A stretch of 64,000 nt of DNA from Streptomyces griseoruber. GTDB lineage: Bacteria; Actinomycetota; Actinomycetes; Streptomycetales; Streptomycetaceae. The translations under genes were made by a program, and so were the position numbers. Position 1 is the stretch's first letter. Every line of letters starts with the position of its first letter. Where the stretch lies: assembly GCF_001514205.1 (NCBI RefSeq), contig NZ_KQ948764.1, positions 629,882 to 693,881 of the forward strand. Reading direction: 5' to 3'. Shown here one piece after another: positions 26,440 to 34,210 of this stretch. The notes under the pieces were generated by a model. That model made no database searches. It saw nothing but the letters and a program-made list of their open reading frames with translations, and had not been told where the DNA came from.

Positions 26440-27261
26440 TCACCACCTGCCGTCTTGAACGCTGTTGCGGTACGCCGCCGGAGTCACGCCCAGGACGCGC
26501 CGGAACCAGCGGGTCAGGTGCGCCTGGTCCGCGAAGCCGACCAGGGGGGCCACCTCGGCGGGGCGCAGGCCGGCGTCCAGGAGGGCGCGGGCGCGGTGCA
26601 CCCGGTGCTGGGCCAGCCAGGCGTACGGCGGGACCCCCATCGTCGTACGGAAGGCGCGCAGGAGTTGGTAGCGGGACAGGTCCAGGCCCTCGGCCAGGTC
26701 GGCGAGGGAGGGGGGTGCCAGGAGTTCGTCGGCCAGGCGGTCGCGTACGGCGAGCGCGATGCGGTGGGCGCCGGGGACGGCGTCCGGCGCCGGTCTGGCC
26801 GTCGAGTGGCGGCGGGACAGGGCCGTCATGAGCCAGGGGAGGCGCGACTCGGCCTCCAAGGGGTCGGGGCAGGTGCTCAGGGTGGTGTGGGCGTCGCGGA
26901 AGGCCGTGGCCAGTTCCGGGTCGTCTATCAGCGGCTCGCGGAAGTGCGGTACGCCGCCGAGGACGCCGTCCGTGAGCAGGGCCGGGCCGGCGTACAGGGC
27001 GCGGTAGGCGTAGCCGTCGGTGGAGTTGCCGGGGCCTCCGGTGTGCATCTCGCCGGGGGCGAGGACGACGATGGAGCCGGGGCCGGTGCGGATGTGGCCG
27101 CCGCGGTAGTCGATGATCTCCGAGCCGCCGACGCAGACGCCGACCGTGAACTCGTCGTGGGCGTGCGGGGCGTAGACGTGCTTGTCGAAGCGGGCGGTGA
27201 GGAGGTCCAGGGGCGGACCGCAGCGGCCCAGTCTCGCTCTCGTCCACAGTGCCTGTTCCAT
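26440..27261 (-). CDS. AraC family transcriptional regulator
   Basis: 273 aa from ATG 27261 with AGGGAAGGG upstream. The N-terminal cupin-type ligand domain shows HAHDEFTVGVCVGG and GSIVVLAPGEMHTGGPG. The C-terminal two helix-turn-helix motifs are typical: SLADLAEGLDLSRYQLLRAF and RPAEVAPLVGFADQAHLTRW before FRRVLGVTPAAYR. It precedes the EamA transporter in one operon; amino-acid or drug export control is a common setting for such pairs. Confidence 0.88.
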   Translation of the reverse strand: MEQALWTRARLGRCGPPLDLLTARFDKHVYAPHAHDEFTVGVCVGGSEIIDYRGGHIRTGPGSIVVLAPGEMHTGGPGNSTDGYAYRALYAGPALLTDGVLGGVPHFREPLIDDPELATAFRDAHTTLSTCPDPLEAESRLPWLMTALSRRHSTARPAPDAVPGAHRIALAVRDRLADELLAPPSLADLAEGLDLSRYQLLRAFRTTMGVPPYAWLAQHRVHRARALLDAGLRPAEVAPLVGFADQAHLTRWFRRVLGVTPAAYRNSVQDGRW

Positions 27262-27377
27262 GCCGCGCCCCTTCCCTCCGCAGGGTGCAACACGGGGCGG
27301 GTCGGAGAAAGTCCGAGGTGTCCAGGCCGAAGGCGAAGGACCTTCCCTCGATCGCGGTTCCGGCGAGAGCCGCTCGC

Positions 27378-27408
27378 TTGACCCTGCCGCAGCGTCAACG
27401 TCTCTACT
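27378..27408 (+). promoter_or_regulatory. MerR-type promoter with 19-bp spacer
   Basis: TTGACC (27378-27383) and TCTACT (27403-27408) are separated by 19 nt, longer than the optimal 17, as in promoters remodelled by MerR proteins. The spacer region holds the dyad TTGAC-N11-GTCAA. The MerR gene starts 7 nt after the -10, so the transcript is nearly leaderless and autoregulation is likely. Confidence 0.7.
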
Positions 27409-27414
27409 GGTGCC

Positions 27415-28182
27415 ATGCGGATCGGAGAACTCGCCGAGGCCGTCGGCGTCACCACGCGGGCCGTGCGGCACTACCACCAGCTGGGGCTGCTGCCCGAGCC
27501 CGAGCGGCTGGCCAACGGCTACCGGGACTACACGCTGCGGCACGCCGTCGTCCTCGCGCGGATCCGGCGGCTGACCGAGCTGGGGCTCGGGCTGGCCGAG
27601 ATCCGGGACGTCCTCGCCGAGGACGCGGCCGCACACGACACGGGCAAGGATCTCGTCGAGGTGCTCACCGAGCTCGATCAGGATCTGGCGCGGCAGGAGG
27701 CGGCGATCCGGGAGCGGCGGGCCCGGCTGAGGGTGCTGCTGGAGGCGGAGCATCTGCCGGCCGAGGGGCCGGTCTCCCCGGAGCTCGCCGCGCTGTTCGC
27801 GCGGACGGCGGGCCGGGTCGCCGACTCCCCCATGGCCGCCCTGGACCGCCAGGTCCTCGCCCTGATGGAGACGGCCGCGCCCCCGGCCGAACGGGAACGG
27901 CTGCTCACCGCCCTCGGCTCGCTCCTGGAGGCACCGGAGGCGGTGGCGCGCGTCGACGAGGTGTACGCCCTGCTGGACGCGCTCGCCGACGCCGGCCCCG
28001 CCGACCCCCGGGTGGAGACGGCCGCCCGACGGCTCGCCGAGTGCACCCCGCGCGAGCTGCTCCCGGACAGCGCCGCCGTCGACCACGAGCACGCGTTCCT
28101 GCGCGCCCTCTACGCCGCCTTCGCCCCCGCCCAGGCGGAGGTCCTCCGCCGGACCCTGCGCATCCTCACGGAGGAGTCGTGA
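27415..28182 (+). CDS. MerR family transcriptional regulator
   Basis: 255 aa. The MerR DNA-binding domain is clear: MRIGELAEAVGVTTRAVRHY, HQLGLLPEPERLANGYRDY and the dimerisation helix (LVEVLTELDQDLARQEAAIR). The C-terminal 150 residues are helical and Glu/Ala-rich, without cysteines for metal binding, so an organic effector is more likely. The membrane-protein gene overlaps its stop by 4 nt (GTGA). Confidence 0.88.
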   Translation: MRIGELAEAVGVTTRAVRHYHQLGLLPEPERLANGYRDYTLRHAVVLARIRRLTELGLGLAEIRDVLAEDAAAHDTGKDLVEVLTELDQDLARQEAAIRERRARLRVLLEAEHLPAEGPVSPELAALFARTAGRVADSPMAALDRQVLALMETAAPPAERERLLTALGSLLEAPEAVARVDEVYALLDALADAGPADPRVETAARRLAECTPRELLPDSAAVDHEHAFLRALYAAFAPAQAEVLRRTLRILTEES

Positions 28183-28805
28183 GAGCGGCCCGTTGCCTCA
28201 TCCGGCACGAGATACGGCTTCTGGTCAGCCTGGCGCTGTGGGCCGGCCGACGGCTGCACGGGGTCGGGGACGGGCGGGCGTTCGGGTATGCGCGAGGGCA
28301 GGGCGCGGTGATGGCCGGGTTCGGGTTCGTGTGCCTCGTCGAGACGTTCACCATGTCGGTGCTGCTGCGCGACCGGCCCACCGCGCACCGGGTGGTGCTG
28401 GTCCTCGACCTGTACACCCTCCTGTTCCTCGGCGGGCTCTACGCCGCCATGGCGGTCCGCCCGCATGTCCTGTACGGCGACGAGCTGCGCGTCCGGTACG
28501 CCGGCCACGTCGATCTGCGGATCCCGCTGGAGCGGATCGCGGCGGTACGGCGTGAGCGCGTGCACACCCATGGGCGTGCCGACGGCGAGCTGAACCTGGC
28601 GGTCGGGTCACAGACGTCCCTCACCCTGGAACTGACCGAGCCCGTGGCCCACTTCACCCTCCTCGGCGGCCGCCGGGACCTCACCCTCGTCCGTCTGCAC
28701 GCCGACGACGCCGACAGCCTCGTACAAGCCCTCACGCAAGCCCTCGAACAAGAACTCACGCGAGAGCGAAACGCACCGCCCGGCGCGCCGGATCGGCCTC
28801 GGTGA
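28179..28805 (+). CDS. Membrane protein of unknown function, coupled to the MerR gene
   Basis: 208 aa, GTG 28179 in a GTGA overlap with the MerR stop and GGAGGAG upstream. Two to four hydrophobic segments fill residues 8-100 (GAVMAGFGFVCLVETFTMSV and VVLVLDLYTLLFLGGLYAAM). Residues 105-190 are soluble with strand-like sequence (DELRVRYAGHVDLRIPLERI, SQTSLTLELTEPVAHFTLLG) that may be a PH-like domain. No family is recognised. Its 3' end overlaps the convergent ribonuclease gene by 50 nt. Translational coupling suggests it is under the regulator or acts with it. Confidence 0.7.
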   Translation: MRAARCLIRHEIRLLVSLALWAGRRLHGVGDGRAFGYARGQGAVMAGFGFVCLVETFTMSVLLRDRPTAHRVVLVLDLYTLLFLGGLYAAMAVRPHVLYGDELRVRYAGHVDLRIPLERIAAVRRERVHTHGRADGELNLAVGSQTSLTLELTEPVAHFTLLGGRRDLTLVRLHADDADSLVQALTQALEQELTRERNAPPGAPDRPR

Positions 28806-30213
28806 GGCGGACGCGGAGGCGTTCGCCGAGCGGGAGCGGGTCGCCGTCGAGGCGACCGACGACCGCCGGGGACTCCAGCTGGACGGTGCCGGTGGTCGGG
28901 CGGCCGCTCGGGCGGTGGGTCGGGGGGTGGTCCTCCACGTCGACCACGCAGCCCTCGAACACCTCCCCCACCCGGTCCTTCAGCAGCGCCGCCTCGACGA
29001 GGTCGACGCAGGCCCGCTCGACCGCGTTGGCGCGGCGCCCGCCCTCGGCCATCTCCTTCGGCAGGGCGTCCAGCGCGGCGAGCACCCCTTCGGGCGGGGG
29101 TTCGCCGGCGACGGCGGCGAGGCAGAGTTCGGTGGTGTAGCGGTCGGCGAGGCGGCGGAGGGGGGCCGTGCAGTGGGTGTAGGGGGCGGCGACGGCGGAG
29201 TGGGTGGTGATGTCCGGCAGCCTCCCGTCGCGGAAGACCGTGTAACCGGCGCCCCGCAGCAGGGTCGTGCACTCCTGGAGGAAGGCCGCGTGGGCGGGGC
29301 GGTGCGGGTCGAGGGAGCGGACCAGCGCGGCGTAGGAGACGTGGTGCGGCCAGTCGATGCGCAGGGCGTGCGCGGTGCGGCGCAGCCGGCCGACGGCGCC
29401 GTCGGGGGCGGGGGGCAGGGTGCGCAGGATGCCGGTGCCCGAGGCCAGCATCAGGTCGGCCGCCGCCATGCCGGTGAGGAGGGAGAGCTGGGCGTTCCAG
29501 GCCTCGGCGGGGAGCTGGGCGCGGTAGGTCGGCTCGTATCCGTGGTTCCGTTCGACGATCTCCTGTTCGGGCACCTGGAGGGAGATACCGCCGCGCTCGG
29601 CTTCCAGCGTCTCCCGCAGGCGGCCCACCGTGGCGAGCAGGCTCAGGGGCTCCTCCGCCGTTCCGTCGTCGATCCGCCGCTGCGCTTCCGCGTAGTCGAG
29701 CCGGGTGCGGCTGCGGACGAGGGCGCGGCGCAGGTCGACGGCGAGGGTGCGGCCGTCCGCGTCGAGGTCGACGGTCCACAGGGCGGCGGGCCGGTCCCGG
29801 CCGGGCAGCAGGCTGGCGGCGCCCTCGCTGAGGACGGCCGGGTGCAGCGGGAGCTTCCCGTCGGGGAAGTAGAGGGTGGTGACGCGGCGGTGGGCCTCCT
29901 CGTCCACCGGTCCGCCGGGTACGACGAAGGCGCCGACGTCGGCGATGGCGTACCGGACGCGGTAGCCGGTGCCCCGCCGGGACAGGTGCAGCGCCTGGTC
30001 GAGGTCGGTGGCGCCGGGCGGGTCGACGGTGAGGAACGGGATGTCGGTGGCGTCGTACGGCGGCAGCGCCGGGGCCCTGGCCGCGCGTTCCGCCTCGGTC
30101 AGGACGCCGAGCGGGAAGGCGAGCGGCACCCCGAGCTCGGTGCGCAGCCGGTCGAGGGCGTCCCGCAGGGCGGCTCCGGGGGCGCCGGTCACGCGGATGT
30201 GGCGGCGGGGCAT
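28756..30213 (-). CDS. RNB domain-containing ribonuclease (RNase II/R family)
   Basis: 485 aa from ATG 30213. The RNB catalytic core is visible with its aspartates: VDPPGATDLDQALHLSRRGT (metal-binding Asp cluster) and the following YAIADVGAFVVPGGPVDEEA. Later RYTTEL and HCTAPLRRLADRYT match the conserved RNB C-terminal motif. Cold-shock and S1 domains of full RNase R are missing, giving the short actinobacterial form. It degrades single-stranded RNA 3' to 5'. It is divergent from yaaA. Confidence 0.85.
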   Translation of the reverse strand: MPRRHIRVTGAPGAALRDALDRLRTELGVPLAFPLGVLTEAERAARAPALPPYDATDIPFLTVDPPGATDLDQALHLSRRGTGYRVRYAIADVGAFVVPGGPVDEEAHRRVTTLYFPDGKLPLHPAVLSEGAASLLPGRDRPAALWTVDLDADGRTLAVDLRRALVRSRTRLDYAEAQRRIDDGTAEEPLSLLATVGRLRETLEAERGGISLQVPEQEIVERNHGYEPTYRAQLPAEAWNAQLSLLTGMAAADLMLASGTGILRTLPPAPDGAVGRLRRTAHALRIDWPHHVSYAALVRSLDPHRPAHAAFLQECTTLLRGAGYTVFRDGRLPDITTHSAVAAPYTHCTAPLRRLADRYTTELCLAAVAGEPPPEGVLAALDALPKEMAEGGRRANAVERACVDLVEAALLKDRVGEVFEGCVVDVEDHPPTHRPSGRPTTGTVQLESPAVVGRLDGDPLPLGERLRVRLTEADPARRAVRFALA

Positions 30214-30286
30214 ACGGCGAGCGTAGGGCGAGGGCGGCCCGGTGGCACGCCGTACGCTGTCGCAGAGCTCTACAGAAGGAGACCCC

Positions 30287-31069
30287 GTGCTTGTCCTGCT
30301 GCCGCCCTCCGAGGGAAAGGCCGCCTCCGGCCGTGGCGCGCCGTTGAAGCTGGAGTCGCTGGCGCTGCCGGGGCTGACCGCCGCCCGTGCGGCCGTGCTC
30401 GGTGAGCTGGCCGAGCTGTGCGCGAGCGACGAGGAGAAGGCGCGCGAGGTGCTGGGGCTCAGCGAGGGACTGCGCGGCGAGGTCGCCAAGAACGCGGAGC
30501 TGCACACCGCGGGGGCGCGGCCCGCCGGGGAGATCTACACGGGGGTCCTGTACGACGCCCTGGACCTGGCCTCCCTGGACGCGGCGGCGAAGAGGCGCGC
30601 GGCGAGGTCGCTGCTGGTGTTCTCCGGGCTGTGGGGCGCCGTCCGGGTGACGGACCGGATCCCGTCGTACCGCTGCTCGATGGGTGTACGGCTGCCGGGG
30701 CTCGGGGCGCTGGGCACGCACTGGCGTGCGCCGATGGCGGCCGTGCTGCCCGAGGCGGCCGGGGACGGGCTGGTGCTCGACCTGAGGTCGGCGGCGTACG
30801 GGGCCGCGTGGAAGCCGAAGGGCGAGGTGGCCGGGCGGACCGCGACCGTACGGGTGCTGCACGCGCCGACCCGGAAGGTCGTCAGCCACTTCAACAAGGC
30901 GACCAAGGGGCGGATCGTACGGAGCCTGCTGGCGGCCGGGATCGTGCCGAAGGGCCCGGCGGAGCTGGTGGAGGCGCTGCGTGGGCTCGGGTACGTGGTG
31001 GAGGTCCGGGAGCCGGCGCGGGCGGGCACGCCCTGGACGTTGGACGTGCTGGTGGACGAGGTGCACTGA
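30287..31069 (+). CDS. yaaA: YaaA family peroxide-stress protein
   Basis: 260 aa; GTG 30287 is chosen because AGAAGGAG lies 6 nt upstream and the protein then starts VLVLLPPSEGK, the conserved family opening. Further YaaA motifs: LVFSGLWGAVRVTDRIPSYR, DLRSAAYGAAWKP and VVSHFNKATKGRIVR. In E. coli YaaA lowers free iron and protects DNA from peroxide. It is divergent from the RNB gene and followed by a short (GACCGGCC) repeat and the eda operator. Confidence 0.85.
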   Translation: MLVLLPPSEGKAASGRGAPLKLESLALPGLTAARAAVLGELAELCASDEEKAREVLGLSEGLRGEVAKNAELHTAGARPAGEIYTGVLYDALDLASLDAAAKRRAARSLLVFSGLWGAVRVTDRIPSYRCSMGVRLPGLGALGTHWRAPMAAVLPEAAGDGLVLDLRSAAYGAAWKPKGEVAGRTATVRVLHAPTRKVVSHFNKATKGRIVRSLLAAGIVPKGPAELVEALRGLGYVVEVREPARAGTPWTLDVLVDEVH

Positions 31070-31071
31070 GC

Positions 31072-31125
31072 CGACCGGCCGACCAATCGACCGACCGACC
31101 GGCCGACCGGCCGACCGGCCGATCA
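31072..31125. repeat. Short GACCGGCC tandem repeats
   Basis: Directly after the yaaA stop, variants of CCGACCGGCCGACC repeat for about 50 bp in 4- and 8-nt periods. The unit GGCC can pair with itself and may help end transcription. No coding role is seen. Confidence 0.6.
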
Positions 31126-31135
31126 AGACGTCTGT

Positions 31136-31169
31136 TGCAACATGCGCAATGACCTTTGCGCGGGTTGCA
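31136..31169. promoter_or_regulatory. 34-bp nested perfect dyad upstream of the KDPG aldolase gene
   Basis: An inner dyad GCGCAA-N6-TTGCGC (31144-31161) sits inside an outer dyad TGCAAC...GTTGCA (31136-31141 and 31164-31169), both with the same axis and 2-nt gaps on each side. Such a two-tier, exactly symmetric site is what a dimer-of-dimers regulator (for example an Lrp/AsnC or GntR type) would bind. It ends 22 nt before ATG 31192, covering the expected promoter or leader. Confidence 0.65.
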
Positions 31170-31191
31170 TCGCAGGGACAGGATGAGGCGC

Positions 31192-31854
31192 ATGACCTCA
31201 CCGCTGCCCTCCTCTTCGGCTGCCTCGGTATTGGATCTGGCGCCGGTCGTGCCCGTGGTGGTCCTCGCCGACGTGTCCGACGCCGTGCCGCTGGCGCGGG
31301 CGCTGGTGGCGGGTGGGCTGCCCGCGATCGAGGTGACACTGCGGACGCCGGTCGCGCTCGACGCGATCCGGGAGATCTCCGGGGCGGTCCCGGAGGCCGT
31401 GGTCGGGGCCGGGACCGTGATCGCGCCGGAGCAGGTCACGGCGTGCGCGGCGGCGGGGGCGCGGTTCCTGGTGAGCCCGGGCTGGACGGACGTACTGCTG
31501 ACCGCGATGCGGGCGTCCGGGCTGCCGTGTCTGCCGGGGGTGTCGACCACGTCGGAGGTGGTGGCGCTGCTGGAGCGCGGGGTGCGGGAGATGAAGTTCT
31601 TCCCGGCGCAGGCGGCGGGGGGTACGGCGTATCTGCGGTCGCTCGCCGGACCGCTCCCCCAGGCCCGCTTCTGCCCCACGGGCGGGGTCGGCCCGGACAA
31701 CGCGGCGGAGTACCTCGCGCTGCCCAACGTGGCGTGCGTGGGCGGGACCTGGATGCTTCCGGCGGACGCGGTGGCGGCGCGGGACTGGGCCCGGATCGAG
31801 GACCTGGCGCGCGCCGCCTCCCGGCTCAGGGTCGCAGGTGGGACGTGTCGTTGA
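31192..31854 (+). CDS. eda: 2-dehydro-3-deoxy-phosphogluconate / 4-hydroxy-2-oxoglutarate aldolase
   Basis: 220 aa; ATG 31192 has GAGG close upstream, and ATG 31183 is an equally placed alternative adding three residues. Class I aldolase motifs: GLPAIEVTLRTPVAL with the catalytic glutamate, VGAGTVIAPEQ, PGVSTTSEV, the Schiff-base lysine in EMKFFPAQAAGG and CPTGGVGPDNA. It splits KDPG to pyruvate and glyceraldehyde 3-phosphate. The last 29 nt overlap the convergent RNase H/phosphatase gene. The nested dyad upstream indicates dedicated regulation. Confidence 0.9.
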   Translation: MTSPLPSSSAASVLDLAPVVPVVVLADVSDAVPLARALVAGGLPAIEVTLRTPVALDAIREISGAVPEAVVGAGTVIAPEQVTACAAAGARFLVSPGWTDVLLTAMRASGLPCLPGVSTTSEVVALLERGVREMKFFPAQAAGGTAYLRSLAGPLPQARFCPTGGVGPDNAAEYLALPNVACVGGTWMLPADAVAARDWARIEDLARAASRLRVAGGTCR

Positions 31855-33454
31855 AGAGGCGGACGCTGGCGTTGCCGTCGGCGTAGTACGCCACCGCCGA
31901 CAGCGAGGCCGCCGACAGCTCCATGCGGAACAGGGACTCGGGCGGGGCGCCCAGGGCGAGCCGGACGAACGTCTTGATCGGGGTCACATGGGTGACCAGC
32001 AGGACCGTACGGCCCGCGTACGCCGCGACCAGCTTGTCGCGGGTGGCGGCCACCCGGGCGGCGGTGGCCGCGAAGCTCTCGCCGCCGCCGGTCGGTTCGG
32101 CCTCGGGGTCGCCGAGCCACCGGGTCAGGTCCTCGGGGTGGCGCTCCTGGACCTCGCCGAAGGTGAGGCCCTCCCAGGCGCCGAAGTCCGTCTCGATCAG
32201 CCCTTCCTCGATCGTCACCTCCAGACCGAGGCGGGCGGCGACGGCACCGGCGGTCTGGCGGGTGCGGGCCAGCGGGGAGGCGAGGATGTGCTGGATCGTG
32301 CCGCGCCGGGCGAGCGCCGCCGCGACCCGCTCGGCCTGCTCCCGGCCGACGTCCGAGAGGGAGGGGTCGGTGCCGCCGCGCCCGGAGAACCGCTTCTGCG
32401 GGGTGAGGGGGGTCTCGCCGTGGCGGAGCAGGACGAAGGTGGCGGGGGCGCCCAGATCGGGGGCGGAACCCCAGCCGACGGAGGGTTTGCCGGAGGGGCC
32501 GGCGACCGTGCGGGCCGCCCGCACGTCGGCGGCGGCCTTCGGGACGGCGGTGGGGTCGGTGTCGGCGGCGTCGGCGGGTCCGGACGCCGAGCCGGCGGCA
32601 CGGGCGGGCGTCACGCCGCCTGCCGAACCGACGGCAGCAGCGGGCGTCGAGCCGCCGCCTGTCGAGCCGGCCATCTCGGCCTTCGTCATCCCGGCCTTCG
32701 TCATCTCGACCTCCGTTATCTCGGCCCCCGTCATCTCGGCCTCCGTCGAGTCGGCCTTCGTGGGGTCGGCCCCCGTCGAGTCGGCCCCCGTCATCTCGGA
32801 CTCCGTCGCATCAGCCTCCGTGGCATCAGCCTCCGTCGAGTCAACCTCCGTCGAGTCAGCCTCCGTCGACTCGACCTCCGTCGAGGAGGAGGACGTACGC
32901 CCCCGGGCCAGCGCCTCGCGGGCCTTCGCCGCGCCCGCTGCCGCGTCTCCGGGCGGGCCGGACGGCTCCGGCACGGTCACGGCGGCCCGGGCGGCCGCGG
33001 CCGTGTCCAGGGCGGCCCGGGATGCCTCGGGGTCCCACTGCTCGCCGCGCCGGCCCGCGTCCATCGCCTCGTTGGCGAGACGGTCGGCGTGCTTGTTCCG
33101 CTCGCGCGGGATCCACTCGTAGGTGACCTGCGCGGGCGGGAGCAGCCGGGCGGCCTCGCCGGCCAGCGGCTTCATGTCCGGGTGCTTGATCTTCCAGCGG
33201 CCCGACATCTGCTCGACGACGAGTTTGGAGTCCATCCGCACGCGCACCGTCGCCGACGGGTCGAGCTCGCGGACGGCGCGCAGACCGGCCAGCAGCCCCC
33301 GGTACTCGGCCACGTTGTTCGTGGCGACCCCGATGAACTCGGCGCGCTCGACGAGGGTCTCCCCGGTCGCCGCGTCGATCACGACAGTGCCGTACCCCGC
33401 GGGCCCGGGGTTGCCCCGCGACCCGCCGTCCGCCTCGACGATGAACTCCCGCAC
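31826..33454 (-). CDS. Bifunctional RNase HI / histidine (acid) phosphatase
   Basis: 542 aa. Residues 1-135 are RNase HI (EADGGSRGNPGPAGYGTVV, the glutamate in NNVAEYRGLLAGL, DSKLVVEQMSGRWK, NKHADRLANEA), which cuts RNA in RNA-DNA hybrids. Residues 340-542 are a histidine phosphatase with the RHG motif (FVLLRHGETPL), ASPLARTRQTA and the second histidine in VLLVTHVTPI; the mycobacterial homologue has alpha-ribazole phosphatase (CobC) activity. The joining linker, about residues 185-320, contains roughly 15 imperfect 5-residue repeats of STEAD/MTKAE type and is far longer than usual. It heads into the zinc-ribbon gene operon (13-nt gap). Confidence 0.9.
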   Translation of the reverse strand: MREFIVEADGGSRGNPGPAGYGTVVIDAATGETLVERAEFIGVATNNVAEYRGLLAGLRAVRELDPSATVRVRMDSKLVVEQMSGRWKIKHPDMKPLAGEAARLLPPAQVTYEWIPRERNKHADRLANEAMDAGRRGEQWDPEASRAALDTAAAARAAVTVPEPSGPPGDAAAGAAKAREALARGRTSSSSTEVESTEADSTEVDSTEADATEADATESEMTGADSTGADPTKADSTEAEMTGAEITEVEMTKAGMTKAEMAGSTGGGSTPAAAVGSAGGVTPARAAGSASGPADAADTDPTAVPKAAADVRAARTVAGPSGKPSVGWGSAPDLGAPATFVLLRHGETPLTPQKRFSGRGGTDPSLSDVGREQAERVAAALARRGTIQHILASPLARTRQTAGAVAARLGLEVTIEEGLIETDFGAWEGLTFGEVQERHPEDLTRWLGDPEAEPTGGGESFAATAARVAATRDKLVAAYAGRTVLLVTHVTPIKTFVRLALGAPPESLFRMELSAASLSAVAYYADGNASVRLFNDTSHLRP

Positions 33455-33466
33455 GTCACGGCCCCC

Positions 33467-34210
33467 TTACAGCCCGGACTCGGACGTGCGCACGAGGATC
33501 CGACGGCAGTTCTCGCACCGTACGACGGTGTCGGGCGCGGCCTGGCGGATCTCGCTCAGCTCGGTGATGGCGAGCTCCTGGCGGCAGCCCTGGCAGGTGC
33601 GGGCGTAGAGCTTGGCGGCGCCGATGCCGCCCTGCTGCTCGCGCAGCTTGTCGTACAGCTTGAGCAGGTCGGCGGGGACGGACCCGGCGACGACCTCGCG
33701 CTCCTTGGTGACCGAGGCGGCCTCGCCGTCGATCTCCTCGCAGGCGGTGTCACGGCGGGCGGTCGCGTCGTCGATCTTGCCCTGGAAGGCGCCGACCCGC
33801 TCGGTCAGCTCGGCGACCCGCTCCTGCGCGGACTCGCGGCGCTCCATGACCTCCAGGACGATGTCCTCGAGGTCGCCCTGGCGCTTGGCGAGGGAGACGA
33901 TCTCCTTCTGGAGGTTCTCCAGGTCCTTGGGGGAGGTGACCGCGCCGGAGTCCAGGCGCTGCTGGTCGCGGGCGGCGCGCTGGCGCACCTGGTCCACGTC
34001 CTGCTCGGCCTTGGTCTGCTCGCGGGCGGTGTCGCTCTCCTCGGTCTGCGCGGCCACGAGCAGGTCGCGCAGTTGTGTCAGATCCTTGGTCAGCGACTCG
34101 ATCTCGGCGTGCTCGGGCAGCGACCTCCGCTTGTGGGCGAGCTGCTGAAGGCGGACGTCGAGGGCCTGGACGTCGAGAAGGCGGATCTGGTCGGCGGGCG
34201 CGGCATTCAG
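33467..34210 (-). CDS. Coiled-coil zinc-ribbon protein (C4-type), CTG start
   Basis: 247 aa. The long N-terminal antiparallel coiled coil (DQIRLLDVQALDVRLQQLAH through ENLQKEIVSLAKRQ) is followed by a C4 zinc ribbon with CQGC and CENC near the C-terminus. The conserved family opening (NAAPADQIRLLDVQ) is only reached if translation starts at CTG 34210: GGGAG lies 6 nt upstream, the next in-frame upstream codon signal is a TAG, and the CTG overlaps the Nif3 stop as CTGA. The first GTG (34057) would cut away a third of the coiled coil. Family members bind nucleic acid or proteins; role unknown. Confidence 0.8.
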   Translation of the reverse strand: MNAAPADQIRLLDVQALDVRLQQLAHKRRSLPEHAEIESLTKDLTQLRDLLVAAQTEESDTAREQTKAEQDVDQVRQRAARDQQRLDSGAVTSPKDLENLQKEIVSLAKRQGDLEDIVLEVMERRESAQERVAELTERVGAFQGKIDDATARRDTACEEIDGEAASVTKEREVVAGSVPADLLKLYDKLREQQGGIGAAKLYARTCQGCRQELAITELSEIRQAAPDTVVRCENCRRILVRTSESGL

